The position numbers were made by a program, and so were the translations under genes. A DNA stretch of 28,075 bases. Origin: an uncultured Leucobacter sp. (GTDB lineage: Bacteria; Actinomycetota; Actinomycetes; Actinomycetales; Microbacteriaceae). This document shows, piece by piece, positions 1-8,354 of the stretch. The DNA lies in contig CALMSE010000276.1 of the NCBI GenBank assembly GCA_937872275.1, positions 1-28,075 of the forward strand, written 5' to 3'. Positions within the stretch are counted from its first letter, which is position 1, and the number at the start of each line of letters is the position of its first letter. The notes under the pieces are model-generated. The model was not told the origin of the DNA, did no database searches, and was given only the letters and a program-made list of their open reading frames with translations.

Positions 1-5
1 CCGGA

Positions 6-21
6 GCGCCCGTGCGGGCGC
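6..21. terminator. Short GC hairpin downstream of the kinase gene
   Basis: A 6-bp inverted repeat (gcgccc / gggcgc) with a 4-base loop lies 28 bases beyond the kinase stop codon. It has no clear T-run, and the window edge cuts off its context, so its role as a terminator is only a guess. Confidence 0.25.
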
Positions 22-48
22 GCCGGCGGCGACCGTCCTTCGCCGCGT

Positions 49-1167
49 TCATCCGATCCAGCCCGCCATCACTGAGACGATGGCGGCCGCCCCGACGACC
101 ACGACCGCGATGCCGGCGCCGATGAGCCCCGCCTTCAGCGGCGAGGAGGGCCTGTCCGCGACGATGCCGTCGCGATCCGCCTCCATCTCGGCGGCGCGCA
201 GCTCGGCGCGCTGCTGCGCACGGCTCGTCGGCCGGACCGACGAGACCGCCGGGGTGCGCAGGGCGTCTGACGCGGCCGCGGGGGTGACCCAGCCGGCCTC
301 GACGAGATCGAGCGGCGTGACATCGAAACCGTACTGGCGCTGCAGCTGCTGCAGGGCCTCGGCGAACTCCCGCATCGAGGCGAAGCGCTGCTCCGGGCGC
401 GGGCTCATTGCGCGGGCCATGACCGCGTCGAAGGGGCCGTAGCCCTGGGCGCCCGGCACCGGGGAGTACTTGGCCTGGCCGATCCGCGAGATCATCTTCG
501 CCTGCGTGTTCTGCGCGCGGTCGACGTGCTCGAAGGGGGAGCGCCCCGCCGCGAAGGTGTAGAGGGTCGCGCCGAGCGACCAGACCTCGCTCGCGACCGT
601 GCCCGTGCTGGCGTTCGAGACCACCTCGGGCGCCGCCCACGGGATCGACATGGCCCGCGCCTTGTCCTCGGATGCGCCGCGACCCGAGAGCATGGAGATG
701 CCGAAGTCGGAGAGCGCCGGGCGGCCCGTCGTGGCGATGAGCACGTTCGAGGGCTTGATGTCGCGGTGCAGCACACCGGCCCGGTGCGCCGTCTCGAGGG
801 CGCCCGCGAGGCGCACGCCCGCGTCGAGCACCGTGTCGAGCGGGGCGGGCCTGCCGCGCGTGCGCTCGCGCATCGAGTCGGGGCAGTACTCCATCGCGAT
901 GTAGGCCTTGCCGTCCGACGACACCCCCGCGTCCCAGACCGAGACGATCGACGGGTGGCTCGACAGCCTAGCCATGGCGTCGGCCTCCGCCTCGAAGTCG
1001 CTGCGGTCGCGCGAGCTGTGGAGGCCGCTCTCGAGCACCTTCACCGCGACGACGCGGCGCGGCATGTCCTGCTCGTAGAGGTAGACGTGCGCGAAACCGC
1101 CCGATCCGAGAGGGCGCACATAGCCGAATCCCGTGATCTGCGGAGGCGCCGGCGCGGCCTCAGCCAC
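49..1167 (-). CDS. Membrane-anchored Ser/Thr protein kinase (PknB/Hanks type)
   Basis: A 372-residue eukaryotic-like protein kinase that should phosphorylate Ser/Thr on target proteins at the inner face of the membrane. Visible motifs are the glycine-rich loop GSGGF (about residues 21-25), the ATP-anchoring Lys43 in AVKV, the catalytic loop HRDIKPSN (134-141) and the metal-binding DFG (154-156). An activation segment and APE-like motif (AAPE) follow, so it should be active. The kinase domain ends near residue 275. A linker of about 65 residues leads to one C-terminal transmembrane helix (about 345-370), with almost nothing outside, so there is no PASTA or other sensor domain. The start is a GTG at 1167; the ribosome site is weak. 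A TATGAT-like -10 lies at 1250-1255 on the minus strand. It is downstream of rplA but separated from it by a strong terminator. The substrate is unknown. Confidence 0.9.
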   Translation of the reverse strand: MAEAAPAPPQITGFGYVRPLGSGGFAHVYLYEQDMPRRVVAVKVLESGLHSSRDRSDFEAEADAMARLSSHPSIVSVWDAGVSSDGKAYIAMEYCPDSMRERTRGRPAPLDTVLDAGVRLAGALETAHRAGVLHRDIKPSNVLIATTGRPALSDFGISMLSGRGASEDKARAMSIPWAAPEVVSNASTGTVASEVWSLGATLYTFAAGRSPFEHVDRAQNTQAKMISRIGQAKYSPVPGAQGYGPFDAVMARAMSPRPEQRFASMREFAEALQQLQRQYGFDVTPLDLVEAGWVTPAAASDALRTPAVSSVRPTSRAQQRAELRAAEMEADRDGIVADRPSSPLKAGLIGAGIAVVVVGAAAIVSVMAGWIG

Positions 1168-1281
1168 GATCCCGCGCGGGGTCGCTCGCGCCGCGCGGGC
1201 GACGAGAAGTCAGCCCCCGCTCGGCGCAGGTGGGCACGGGCATGAGTACATCATATCTATGTCGGAACGCGAGAGAAACGC

Positions 1282-1313
1282 GAGGAACCCCCGGCCGGAG
1301 CCGGGGGTTCCTC
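1282..1313 (-). terminator. Intrinsic terminator after rplA
   Basis: A perfect 14-bp inverted repeat (arms 1282-1295 and 1300-1313, loop cgga) lies 15 bases past the rplA stop. On the minus strand it is followed by CGCGTTTCTCTCG, a weak T-rich tail. It should end the rplK-rplA transcript and insulate the kinase gene. Confidence 0.85.
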
Positions 1314-1328
1314 ATCCGAGCGGCGGGC

Positions 1329-2018
1329 TCAGATCGCGTTGACGTCGAGCGGGATGCCGGGGCCGAAGGTGGTCGAAACCGCGCCCTTCAGCACGTACTT
1401 GCCCTTCGACGAGCTCGGCTTGAGGCGCACGATCTCCTCGAGCACGGCCGAGATGTTGTCGTTCAGCTGATCGGGCGAGAACGAGGACTTGCCGACGATG
1501 AAGTGCACGTTGGCGTGCTTGTCGACGCGGAACTCGATCTTGCCGCCCTTGATATCGGTCACGGCCTTCGCCGGGTCCGGGGTCACGGTGCCGGTCTTCG
1601 GGTTCGGCATGAGGCCGCGGGGGCCCAGCACCTTGCCGAGACGGCCGACCTTGCCCATGAGCTCGGGGGTCGAGACCGCCGAGTCGAAATCGGTCCAGCC
1701 GCCGGCGACCCTCTCGATCAGCTCGTCGCTGCCGACCTCGTCGGCGCCGGCCGCGAGCGCGGCCTCGGCCGCGGGGCCGTTCGCGAACACGATGACGCGG
1801 GCGGTCTTGCCGGTGCCGTGCGGCAGGTTGACGGTGCCGCGCACCATCTGGTCGGCCTTGCGGGGGTCGACGCCGAGCTTCACGGCGACCTCGACGGTCG
1901 CGTCGGTCTTGGTGGAACCGGTCTCCTTCGCCAGGGCCACGGCCTCGGCGGGGGTGTAGAACTTGCCGTCCTCGATCTTGGCGGCAGCGGCGCGGTACGC
2001 CTTCGACTTCTGTGCCAT
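1329..2018 (-). CDS. rplA: 50S ribosomal protein L1
   Basis: A 229-residue ribosomal protein L1, the usual length for the family. It binds 23S rRNA at the L1 stalk and in many bacteria also represses its own operon by binding the leader mRNA. The start [12 protein letters not shown] is an ATG at 2018 preceded by an AGAGAG purine stretch; it lies 11 bases after the rplK stop, so the two genes are co-transcribed. Family-typical segments are visible, such as [25 protein letters not shown] near residues 45-70 and the [14 protein letters not shown] region near the middle. The next ribosomal genes (rplJ, rplL) do not follow; a terminator and a kinase gene do. Confidence 0.98.
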   Translation of the reverse strand: MAQKSKAYRAAAAKIEDGKFYTPAEAVALAKETGSTKTDATVEVAVKLGVDPRKADQMVRGTVNLPHGTGKTARVIVFANGPAAEAALAAGADEVGSDELIERVAGGWTDFDSAVSTPELMGKVGRLGKVLGPRGLMPNPKTGTVTPDPAKAVTDIKGGKIEFRVDKHANVHFIVGKSSFSPDQLNDNISAVLEEIVRLKPSSSKGKYVLKGAVSTTFGPGIPLDVNAI

Positions 2019-2029
2019 CTCTCTGCCCC

Positions 2030-2458
2030 TTACTCGACCGTGATACCCATGGAGCGGGCGGTGCCCGCGATGATCTTCGCCGCAGCGTCGATGTCGTTCG
2101 CGTTCAGGTCGGCCTGCTTCTGCTCGGCGATCTGGCGAACCTGCTCGGCGCTGACCTTCGCCACCTTGACGGTGTGCGGAGTGCCGGAGCCCTTCTGCAC
2201 GCCGGCGGCCTTCTTCAGCAGCTCGGCGGCGGGCGGGGTCTTCAGGATGAAGTCGAAGGAGCGATCCTCGTAGACGGTGATCTCGACGGGGATGATGTTG
2301 CCCCGCTGGCTCTCCGTGGCCGCGTTGTAGGCCTTGCAGAACTCCATGATGTTGACGCCGTGCTGACCCAGCGCGGGACCCACGGGGGGTGCCGGGTTGG
2401 CGGCGCCGGCCGCGATCTGAAGCTTGATCAGACCGGAGACCTTCTTGGCTTTTGCCAT
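2030..2458 (-). CDS. rplK: 50S ribosomal protein L11
   Basis: A 142-residue ribosomal protein L11, full length. It forms the GTPase-associated centre with 23S rRNA and takes part in the stringent response. The proline-rich N-terminal segment [20 protein letters not shown] (about residues 23-42) is diagnostic. The C-terminal RNA-binding part ends in [14 protein letters not shown]. The ATG at 2458 follows an AGGAAGGAAA ribosome site. Normally nusG is immediately upstream; here the next upstream gene is a flavin reductase and nusG lies about 18 kb away, so rplK must rely on its own promoter. Confidence 0.98.
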   Translation of the reverse strand: MAKAKKVSGLIKLQIAAGAANPAPPVGPALGQHGVNIMEFCKAYNAATESQRGNIIPVEITVYEDRSFDFILKTPPAAELLKKAAGVQKGSGTPHTVKVAKVSAEQVRQIAEQKQADLNANDIDAAAKIIAGTARSMGITVE

Positions 2459-2590
2459 GATTGTTTCCTTCCTCGAAACCGGATTCGCACCGGTCTCTCC
2501 CGCGCCCCGGACGGTCCGGAGGCGGTGCGGTGTTCCCGTTCCCGCGCACGCCGTGAGGGCGCGCGGACGCAAACTCCAATAGTCTAGCCG
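2459..2590 (-). promoter_or_regulatory. rplKA promoter and structured mRNA leader
   Basis: This is the non-coding stretch directly upstream of rplK. A TAGACT -10-like box preceded by GC (minus strand, 2581-2586) could start a leader of over 100 nt. The leader holds small hairpins, including ACCGG/CCGGT (about 2477-2495) just before the ribosome site and a CCGGAC/GTCCGG pair near 2508-2520. In many bacteria L1 represses its operon by binding a leader hairpin, and this is the place to look for such a site. No good -35 was seen. Assignment is by position and composition only. Confidence 0.4.
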
Positions 2591-2672
2591 ATCCGCGACC
2601 CGCCCGCATCCCGCGGTCCCAGCCGTTCGTGGGGAGCGCACCGATGCCGAAGGGCGGTGTGGCGGCCAGGAC

Positions 2673-2745
2673 GCATCCGAGTGCCGAGGGCGCATCCAGA
2701 TGACGTCATCTGGATGCGCCCTCGGCACTCCGATGCGGTCTCGGC
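2673..2745. repeat. 64-bp loop-free palindrome with extra half-unit, copy A
   Basis: Positions 2673-2736 form a 64-bp palindrome centred on gacgtc (2704/2705). The inner 26 bp of each arm pair perfectly and the full 32 bp pair with one mismatch. It contains a 15-base unit (GCCGAGGGCGCATCC, 2683-2697), its inverse at 2712-2726, and a third copy in the same direction as the second at 2731-2745, 19 bases further on. The same arrangement recurs at 22991-23063. It lies 61 bases beyond the flavin reductase stop and over 200 bases upstream of rplK. The rest of 2591-2805 shows no gene; 2746-2805 is a G-rich run without structure. Confidence 0.85.
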
Positions 2746-2805
2746 GGGGTACACCTGCGCGGGAGTGAGGGCGGGGGCGGAGGCGGAGGCGGGGGCAGAC
2801 GGCGC

Positions 2806-4029
2806 TCAAGCCGGGTAGCCCTCGGGCCGCACTCCCCCGACCAGCTCGGTGAGCGTCGACGCGGCGCCCTTGCCCCGCTCGACGAGGGCGCGGAACTCGC
2901 ACCCGGTGGGGAACGGGTCGAAGCCCGAGATCACGAACTCGAAGCTCGCCAGGCCCTCGGCGTCGAACACCGGGAAGTGCAGCGAGGTGAGCGCGAGCGG
3001 CCCGCCCGCGGAGACGAGGCCGTCGGCCGTCCAGCCGTCCAGAATCGCCTCGATGTTCGCCTTGATCGCATTCCACGCACCCGGGAGCTCGCCCCAGGAC
3101 GCGGCGGAATCGCCCGCGATCCCGTCGAACCCGGCGGAGGCCTCGCCCGCGGTGATCGCGTAACCGCGCTCGCGCACCGCAGCGGTCAGCCGGGCGAGCA
3201 GAGGCCGATCCACATGTCCGAGCAGGTGGCGGGAGCTCTCCTCCCAGAGCTTGACGCGATCCCGCGCGCTCCAGCTCGCGAGCACCGGGGCGAGCGGGGC
3301 CGAGAAGGGGAAGTTCATGCCGACGGCGCCGTTGCGCGGGCGCGAGGGCAGCAGGTTCGCCGCCGTGAGCACCAGCACCGAGTCGTCGGCGACCGTCGCG
3401 AGCAGGCACTCGGTCGCGGTCTCCTCGGCCAGCTCCTGCACGATGTGCCGCACCTGCTCCGCGGCGCGCAGCTGCCCGCTGAAGCCCGGAACGTCGAAGT
3501 TGAGCGAGGGCACGGTGAAGGATCCGTACCCGCCCTTCAAGAACAGGAGCGGCATGCCCGCGCTGCCGTCGCCCACGCCGAGGCCCGTGACCTCCGCGAC
3601 GACGAAGGAGTGGTCCCCCGCCCGGGCGACGTCGACGATGCGGCCCTCGAACCAGGCGACCGCGTCGGCGAGCCGCGGATTGCCGAGCTCCGAGGTCTCC
3701 CACCTCGTCGAGGCGAAGCGATCCTCCGCCCGCGATACGAAGCGTCGGCACAGTTCCTCGTGCTCGTAGCCCAGCACGTTGGCGCAGAAGGTGCCGTTCC
3801 GCTCGATCTCGGCGAAGCTGCGCGAGTCGTTCGCGGGGAGGAAGCCGATGAGCGGCGGATTCTCGGAGACCGCGGTGAAGGTGCCGACGACCATGCCGAC
3901 GGGCTCGCCCTCGGCGTCGGCGGAGGTGATCGCGGTGACGCCCGTCGGATACTCGCCAAGCACCGCCCGCCACCAGGCCGACTTCTCCTTGGGCTGCTGC
4001 GCGAGGGCCTCGCCCTGGGAACCGCTCAT
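2806..4029 (-). CDS. Flavin reductase domain fused to IclR-type effector-binding domain
   Basis: A 407-residue two-domain protein. Residues about 20-170 match the flavin reductase-like FMN-binding family ([10 protein letters not shown] near the start; [21 protein letters not shown]; a DHSFVVAEV segment before a conserved-type [11 protein letters not shown]). Such proteins reduce FMN or FAD with NAD(P)H to feed a monooxygenase. Residues about 180-400 look like the IclR C-terminal effector-binding fold ([44 protein letters not shown]), but no helix-turn-helix is present. A small molecule probably gates the reductase. Comparable autoregulation is known for the 4-hydroxyphenylacetate hydroxylase reductase with a MarR-like tail. 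The ATG at 4029 has only a weak ribosome site. No two-component monooxygenase is adjacent; both FAD monooxygenases in this window are single-component types. Confidence 0.8.
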   Translation of the reverse strand: MSGSQGEALAQQPKEKSAWWRAVLGEYPTGVTAITSADAEGEPVGMVVGTFTAVSENPPLIGFLPANDSRSFAEIERNGTFCANVLGYEHEELCRRFVSRAEDRFASTRWETSELGNPRLADAVAWFEGRIVDVARAGDHSFVVAEVTGLGVGDGSAGMPLLFLKGGYGSFTVPSLNFDVPGFSGQLRAAEQVRHIVQELAEETATECLLATVADDSVLVLTAANLLPSRPRNGAVGMNFPFSAPLAPVLASWSARDRVKLWEESSRHLLGHVDRPLLARLTAAVRERGYAITAGEASAGFDGIAGDSAASWGELPGAWNAIKANIEAILDGWTADGLVSAGGPLALTSLHFPVFDAEGLASFEFVISGFDPFPTGCEFRALVERGKGAASTLTELVGGVRPEGYPA

Positions 4030-4140
4030 GACTGCCCATTCTGGCGATCATCGCGCGACCGCGCGTTGTGCGCGGGGCCGAAATCACCCCGGGCCTTTCG
4101 TACGCGGGCGCACCGCGCGGGCGCGGATCCGGCGCAAGAA

Positions 4141-5139
4141 TCAGGCGGCGAGCCTCTCGAGCATCTCCGCCGCGCGGTTCGAGAAGCCCCACTCGTTGTC
4201 GTACCAGGTGGTGACCTTGACGTGCGGGCCCTGCACCTCGGTGAGCTCGGAGTCGAAGATCGACGAGTGGGCGTTCCCCACGATGTCGGACGACACGAGC
4301 GGCTCGTCGGAGTACTCGAGCACGCCCTCCAGCGCGCCCTCGGAGGCCCGGCGGTAGGCCTCGAGCACCTCGTCGCGCGTCACCTCGCGCGAGACGGCGG
4401 CGTTCAGCTCGACGATCGACCCGACGGGCACGGGCACCCGCATCGAGGTGCCGGAGAGCCTGCCCTCGAGTTGCGGCAGCACGAGTCCGATCGCCTTCGC
4501 GGCGCCAGTGGAGGTCGGCACGATGTTGAGGGCCGCCGCCCGCGCGCGGCGCGGATCCCGGTGCGGACCGTCGATGAGGTTCTGATCCTGCGTGTAGGCG
4601 TGCACGGTCGTCATGAAACCCTGCTCGATGCCCGCGAGATCGTCGAGCACCATCGCCAGCGGGGCGAAGGCGTTCGTCGTGCAGGAGGCGTTCGAGACGA
4701 TCCGGTGCAGTTGGGGATCGTACAGCTCGTCGTTCACCCCGATCACCACGGTGAGGTCGGCGCCCGTCGCCGGCGCGCTGACCAGCACCCGCTTCGCGCC
4801 CGCCTCGAGGTGCCTCCGCGCGTCCTCGGCCCGGGTGAACCTGCCCGTCGACTCGAGCACGGCGTCGATCCCGAGCTCTCCCCACGACAGCTTCGACGGA
4901 TCCGATTCCGAGAACACCGCGATGCGACGGTCGTCGACGCGCAGTTCGCCGTCCGCGAACGAGATGTCGCGCCTCAGCCGACCGTAGACGCTGTCCCATT
5001 CGAGCAGATGCGCGAGCATGCCGCCGTCGGTGAGATCGTTCACCGCCACGACCTCGAGATCGCTCTCCCGGCCGAGCAGCACGCGCAGCACTCCGCGCCC
5101 GATGCGGCCGAATCCGTTGATGGCGATACGACGGGTCAT
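4141..5139 (-). CDS. gap: Glyceraldehyde-3-phosphate dehydrogenase, type I
   Basis: A 332-residue phosphorylating GAPDH, normal length, converting glyceraldehyde-3-phosphate to 1,3-bisphosphoglycerate. The NAD-binding motif NGFGRIGR (8-15), the adenosine-ribose Asp35 in VNDLTD (NAD-preferring), the active-site SNASCTTN with Cys153 and the partner His180 in [10 protein letters not shown] are all present. The end [11 protein letters not shown] is typical. The reading frame is open to 5268, but the ATG at 5139 fits the family N-terminus and follows an AGGAG site. It is not beside pgk or tpi and sits divergently from dps, so it may be an accessory or stress-linked copy. Upstream of the start is a short direct repeat (ccctcttgcg at 5165-5174 and 5186-5195). 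Confidence 0.95.
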   Translation of the reverse strand: MTRRIAINGFGRIGRGVLRVLLGRESDLEVVAVNDLTDGGMLAHLLEWDSVYGRLRRDISFADGELRVDDRRIAVFSESDPSKLSWGELGIDAVLESTGRFTRAEDARRHLEAGAKRVLVSAPATGADLTVVIGVNDELYDPQLHRIVSNASCTTNAFAPLAMVLDDLAGIEQGFMTTVHAYTQDQNLIDGPHRDPRRARAAALNIVPTSTGAAKAIGLVLPQLEGRLSGTSMRVPVPVGSIVELNAAVSREVTRDEVLEAYRRASEGALEGVLEYSDEPLVSSDIVGNAHSSIFDSELTEVQGPHVKVTTWYDNEWGFSNRAAEMLERLAA

Positions 5140-5320
5140 GAGCTCCTCGCTCCTTCTCGGTCTTCCCTCTTGCGGACTCGGTCGCCCCTCTTGCGAGCCC
5201 TCTCCCCCGGAGGCGGGCTCTCGCGCCTTCTCGGCGGCGGGACGCTGCCCGCACCGCCCGCCCCGCACCGTCCACTCTACGGCCCGCGGATCCCGGATCC
5301 CCGCCCGGCCTCGATCCGTT

Positions 5321-5367
5321 AAGCCAAGCCTTGGCTTGCTTGCGCACAGATCTCACCGGCGTATCGT
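5321..5367 (+). promoter_or_regulatory. dps promoter with operator-like palindrome
   Basis: A perfect odd palindrome, AAGCCAAG-c-CTTGGCTT (5321-5337), ends a few bases before a possible -35 (TTGCGC, 5340-5345). That is followed after 16 bases by a -10-like TATCGT (5362-5367). A repressor here would block dps. The centre (AAGCC-type arms, 17-19 bp) recalls DtxR/IdeR/MntR-type metal boxes but matches their consensus only partly. Confidence 0.5.
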
Positions 5368-5422
5368 GGATGGCAGAGGCCGTCGAGACCCGGCGGCGCG
5401 AGACGTACGGAGGTCGATACCC

Positions 5423-5911
5423 ATGACTATGCAAGCGACTCAGATCCCCGCTGCCCAGGGCGACGTGAACCGCCCGACCGGCGTGGCCAACTACCTCACG
5501 CCGGTGCTGCACGATCTGATCGCGCTCGCCGTCAACGGCAAGCAGGCCCACTGGCACGTGCGCGGCACCAACTTCATCGGTGTGCACGAGTTCCTCGACG
5601 AGGTCGTGGAGCACGCGCAGCAGGCCGCCGACACCGCCGCCGAGCGCATCATCGCCCTCGGCCTGCCGGTCGACGGCCGCATCGGCACCGTCGCGTCCCG
5701 CGCGACCACTCCCGAGCTGAAGCCGGGCTTCCAGCAGTGGGAGGTCACGGTGCGCGAGGTCGTCGCCCAGATCGACGCGGTACTGGCGACCGTGTACCGC
5801 GCCGTCGACGGGCTCGAGGACGTCGACCCGGTGAGCCAGGACCTCGTGATCGCGATCGCGCAGCAGTTCGACAAGGATCGCTGGTTCCTGTACTCGCACT
5901 TCGCCGAGTAA
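5423..5911 (+). CDS. dps: Dps family ferritin-like DNA-protection protein
   Basis: A 162-residue Dps protein that forms a dodecameric shell, oxidises and stores iron, and protects DNA from peroxide damage. The inter-subunit ferroxidase residues fit the Listeria Dps spacing: His43 in HWHVRG, His55 and Asp59 in VHEFLDE, then Asp70 and Glu74 in AADTAAERI. The ATG at 5423 follows an ACGGAGG ribosome site (5407-5413). Upstream ATG/GTG codons in the same frame belong to an open stretch overlapping gap and are not used. The N-terminal tail is short (about 20 residues) and carries one Arg but no Lys cluster, so direct DNA binding is uncertain. It is divergent from gap and convergent with a GntR gene. 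Confidence 0.95.
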   Translation: MTMQATQIPAAQGDVNRPTGVANYLTPVLHDLIALAVNGKQAHWHVRGTNFIGVHEFLDEVVEHAQQAADTAAERIIALGLPVDGRIGTVASRATTPELKPGFQQWEVTVREVVAQIDAVLATVYRAVDGLEDVDPVSQDLVIAIAQQFDKDRWFLYSHFAE

Positions 5912-5922
5912 CCGGCGGTTCA

Positions 5923-5976
5923 GCCGAACGAGCGGGGGCCGCGATCCGAATGGGTCGCGGCCCCCGCTCGTTCGGC
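5923..5976. terminator. Bidirectional terminator between dps and GntR gene
   Basis: A long hairpin (left arm from 5923, right arm ending 5976, about 22 bp of perfect stem around a small gaat-centred loop) sits exactly between two convergent genes. It should stop transcription from both sides. Confidence 0.85.
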
Positions 5977-5985
5977 GTTCGCCCG

Positions 5986-6618
5986 TCACACCCCCGAGAA
6001 CCCCTTCACCAGGGTGTGCGCCACCTCCTGCAGATGCTCGGCCATGTGCCTGCGGGCGACTTCGGGATCCCCGCTCGCTATCGCCTCGAGGATGAGCCGA
6101 TGGGCGCGCAGCTCCTCGGCCGAGGTGATGTGGTCGCCGATGGAGGGCAGCAGGTAGTGCAGGCGCTGCACCTCCTCGACGAGATCCGTGAGCATCGACT
6201 GCACCCGTTCGCTGCCGGAGATCTCCGCGAGCAGCAGGTGGAAGCTGCGCGCGGCCTCGAGGGATTCGCCGAGTTCGTCGCCCGTCTCCTGCTGCTCGAT
6301 CAGTCCGCGGAGACGTTCGATCTGCGCGGCCGAGCCGGAGCGCGCGGCCTGTTCGGCGAGCGACGGCTCGAGCATGCGCCGGACGGTGAATATCTCGCCG
6401 ATGTCGCGCAGCTCCACGGAGCGGATGAGATACCCCTTGCGAGGGATCACGATCACCCAGCCCCTGCTCGCGAGCAGCGATAGCGCCTCGCGCACCGGGG
6501 TGCGGCTGACTCCGAACTCCTCGGCGAGGTCGGCCTCGTAGATCACCGCCCCCGGCGGCTTCTCCACACGGAGGATCTGCGCCTTCAGCTGCTCGTACAC
6601 CTGATCGGTCAGTGACAT
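5986..6618 (-). CDS. GntR-family transcriptional regulator, FCD subfamily
   Basis: A 210-residue DNA-binding regulator. A winged helix-turn-helix occupies residues 3-67 ([20 protein letters not shown] is the recognition region) and an all-helical FCD ligand-binding domain spans about 75-205. FCD domains usually bind a metal plus an organic acid; His127, His173 and His195 occupy the expected places, but the usual Asp four residues before the first His is absent. The ATG at 6618 follows a GGAGG site. It is divergent from the transporter-catabolic operon starting at 6757. By analogy with FadR/VanR-type regulators it probably represses that operon until the substrate or an intermediate appears. 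Confidence 0.92.
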   Translation of the reverse strand: MSLTDQVYEQLKAQILRVEKPPGAVIYEADLAEEFGVSRTPVREALSLLASRGWVIVIPRKGYLIRSVELRDIGEIFTVRRMLEPSLAEQAARSGSAAQIERLRGLIEQQETGDELGESLEAARSFHLLLAEISGSERVQSMLTDLVEEVQRLHYLLPSIGDHITSAEELRAHRLILEAIASGDPEVARRHMAEHLQEVAHTLVKGFSGV

Positions 6619-6756
6619 CGCGCCTCCGCTTTCGGAATTCTCGATCCCCCAGTATGGCGGGGTGAATCTGCACGACTACAGATATATCACAGAAATGCTT
6701 GCAGCATGCACAACGAATATGACAAACTCGCTGAAAGTCGAGCACAGGGAGGTGTC
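6619..6756. promoter_or_regulatory. Divergent promoter region with candidate GntR operators
   Basis: This region separates the regulator from its likely target operon and is much richer in A+T than its surroundings. It holds two short inverted repeats: ATCTG-n8-CAGAT (6666-6683) and ATGCT-tgc-AGCAT (6695-6707). Either could be a GntR/FCD site. The AGGGAGG at 6746-6752 is the ribosome site for the first permease. Exact -35/-10 boxes could not be assigned with confidence. Confidence 0.5.
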
Positions 6757-7590
6757 ATGACCGCAACGGATTCGGTCGCCGCGGACCCGGGCACCCGTCG
6801 CCGGTCACGCGGGCGAGACGGTCGGATCGGCGCCCGGCGCCTCGTCGCCGAGCGGGTCGGGCTCGTGCTGCTGGTGCTCGTCGCTTGGGAGGCCGCCGCG
6901 CGCATCCTCGACGCCCGCGCGATCCCCGGCGTGGCCCAGGTCTTCGAGGCCGCGCTCACGACGGTGCCGACCCCGGCGTTCTGGGGCGCTCTCGGCGCGA
7001 CGCTCTACGGCTGGGCGCTCGGCATGCTCATCGCGGCGGCCATCGGCATCCCCGCCGGCATGCTCATCGGCGCGAACAGGATCGCGACGACCATGAGTCA
7101 GGGCATGATCGATTTCCTCCGCACCGTCCCGGCGATCATGCTCGTGCCGCTCGTCGTGCTCCTCATGGGCTCCACGCTCGAGATGAAGGTGACCCTCATC
7201 GTCATCTCCTCGGTCTGGCCCATCCTCATCCACGCGCGCTACGCCATCGGTCATGTCGATCCGGTGGCCCAGGACTCGGTCGGCGTGTTCCGGGTACGGG
7301 CGATCGACCGCGTCGCCTTCCTCTTCATCCCGAGCGCCGCTCCCCTCATCGCCACCGGCATCCGCGTCGCCGCAACGGTCGCGCTGATGGTCTCGATCGG
7401 CACGGAGATCGTCACGAGCGCACCCGGCATCGGCCAGCAGATCCTGCTCGCGCAGGCGAACAGCAACCCGGCCAGAGCCTTCGTCTTCATCCTGGTGAGC
7501 GGGCTGCTCGGGGTCGTCATCAACCTGTCGTTCTCCGCGCTCCAGCGTCGCGCCATGTTCTGGCACGTCGCGAACCAGAGGGAGGCCTGA
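6757..7590 (+). CDS. ABC transporter permease 1 (NitT/TauT, BPD type)
   Basis: A 277-residue inner-membrane permease with about six hydrophobic helices after a basic, Arg-rich N-terminal tail. The cytoplasmic EAA-type loop is visible (GVFRVRAIDRVAFLFIPSAAP near residues 170-190), the contact point for the ATPase. The family takes up nitrate, taurine, alkanesulfonates, pyrimidine precursors and aromatic acids. The ATG at 6757 is chosen over an in-frame ATG at 6706 because AGGGAGG precedes it and the family N-terminus fits. Its TGA overlaps the next start by one base. It is the first gene of the operon. Confidence 0.92.
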   Translation: MTATDSVAADPGTRRRSRGRDGRIGARRLVAERVGLVLLVLVAWEAAARILDARAIPGVAQVFEAALTTVPTPAFWGALGATLYGWALGMLIAAAIGIPAGMLIGANRIATTMSQGMIDFLRTVPAIMLVPLVVLLMGSTLEMKVTLIVISSVWPILIHARYAIGHVDPVAQDSVGVFRVRAIDRVAFLFIPSAAPLIATGIRVAATVALMVSIGTEIVTSAPGIGQQILLAQANSNPARAFVFILVSGLLGVVINLSFSALQRRAMFWHVANQREA

Positions 7591-8354
7591 TGCCCCGCGC
7601 CGCGCGCATCGCGCTCGAACTCGTCATTCCGGTGCTGGTCGTCGCGGCCTGGTGGTGGTGGTCGGCCGACAGCGACTCGCTCTACTTCCCTCCGCTCGGC
7701 CAGATCCTCGTCGAATTCTGGAACGTCTGGATCTTCTCCGGCACCCTCGAATACCTCGTGCCCACGCTCGCGACCTTCGCGATCGGCTACTCGATCGCGA
7801 TCGTCGTCGGCATCGCCGGCGGCGTACTGCTCGCCTCGAGCGCGGGCCTCTACCGCTTCTTCTCGCCGCTGCTCGAGTTCCTGCGGGCGCTCCCCGCCAT
7901 CGCGATCGTGCCCGCGTTCATCTCGGCGCTCGGCATCGACATGACGATGCGCATCTCGGTCGTGGCCTTCGCCTCGGTCTGGCCCGTGCTGCTCAACACC
8001 ATCGACGGCGTGCGCGGCGTCGACGGCGTGGTGCGCGACACCGTCGGGGTATTCCGCGTGAACGCGTTCCAACGGCTCGTCCGGGTCACCCTTCCCGGGG
8101 CCTCGCCGCAGATCTTCGCGGGGGTGCGCGTCGGCCTCGCCCTCTCGCTCATCGTCGTGATCGTCACCGAGATGGTGGTCTCCGCCGAAGGCGTCGGGGC
8201 CTTCGCCCGCGCGGCGCAGTACAGCTTCGATCTTCCGGGCATGTGGACCGCGATCCTGCTCATGGGGCTCGTGGGCTACCTGCTCAACAAATCATTCGAC
8301 TACTTGGAAAGGCGCGTACTGAAATGGCACCTGGGCATGCGGGGGCGGAAGTGA
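7590..8354 (+). CDS. ABC transporter permease 2 (NitT/TauT, BPD type)
   Basis: A 254-residue permease paralogous to the gene before it. It has six predicted membrane segments, beginning with a striking WWWW stretch in the first helix (AAWWWWSAD). The EAA loop reads DTVGVFRVNAFQRLVRVTLPG, closely parallel to permease 1. It starts with ATG at 7590, one base inside the preceding TGA, and ends at 8354, one base inside the ATPase start. The two permeases probably pair as a heterodimer, whereas many NitT/TauT systems use a single permease as a homodimer. Confidence 0.92.
   Translation: MPRAARIALELVIPVLVVAAWWWWSADSDSLYFPPLGQILVEFWNVWIFSGTLEYLVPTLATFAIGYSIAIVVGIAGGVLLASSAGLYRFFSPLLEFLRALPAIAIVPAFISALGIDMTMRISVVAFASVWPVLLNTIDGVRGVDGVVRDTVGVFRVNAFQRLVRVTLPGASPQIFAGVRVGLALSLIVVIVTEMVVSAEGVGAFARAAQYSFDLPGMWTAILLMGLVGYLLNKSFDYLERRVLKWHLGMRGRK

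Noticed and set aside
2030..6745. A very long minus-strand open frame of about 1570 codons
   Set aside because: Only its last 142 codons are real (rplK). The rest is a GC-rich shadow, mostly Arg/Ala/Gly, crossing gap, dps, GntR and flavin reductase genes and an untranslated palindrome.
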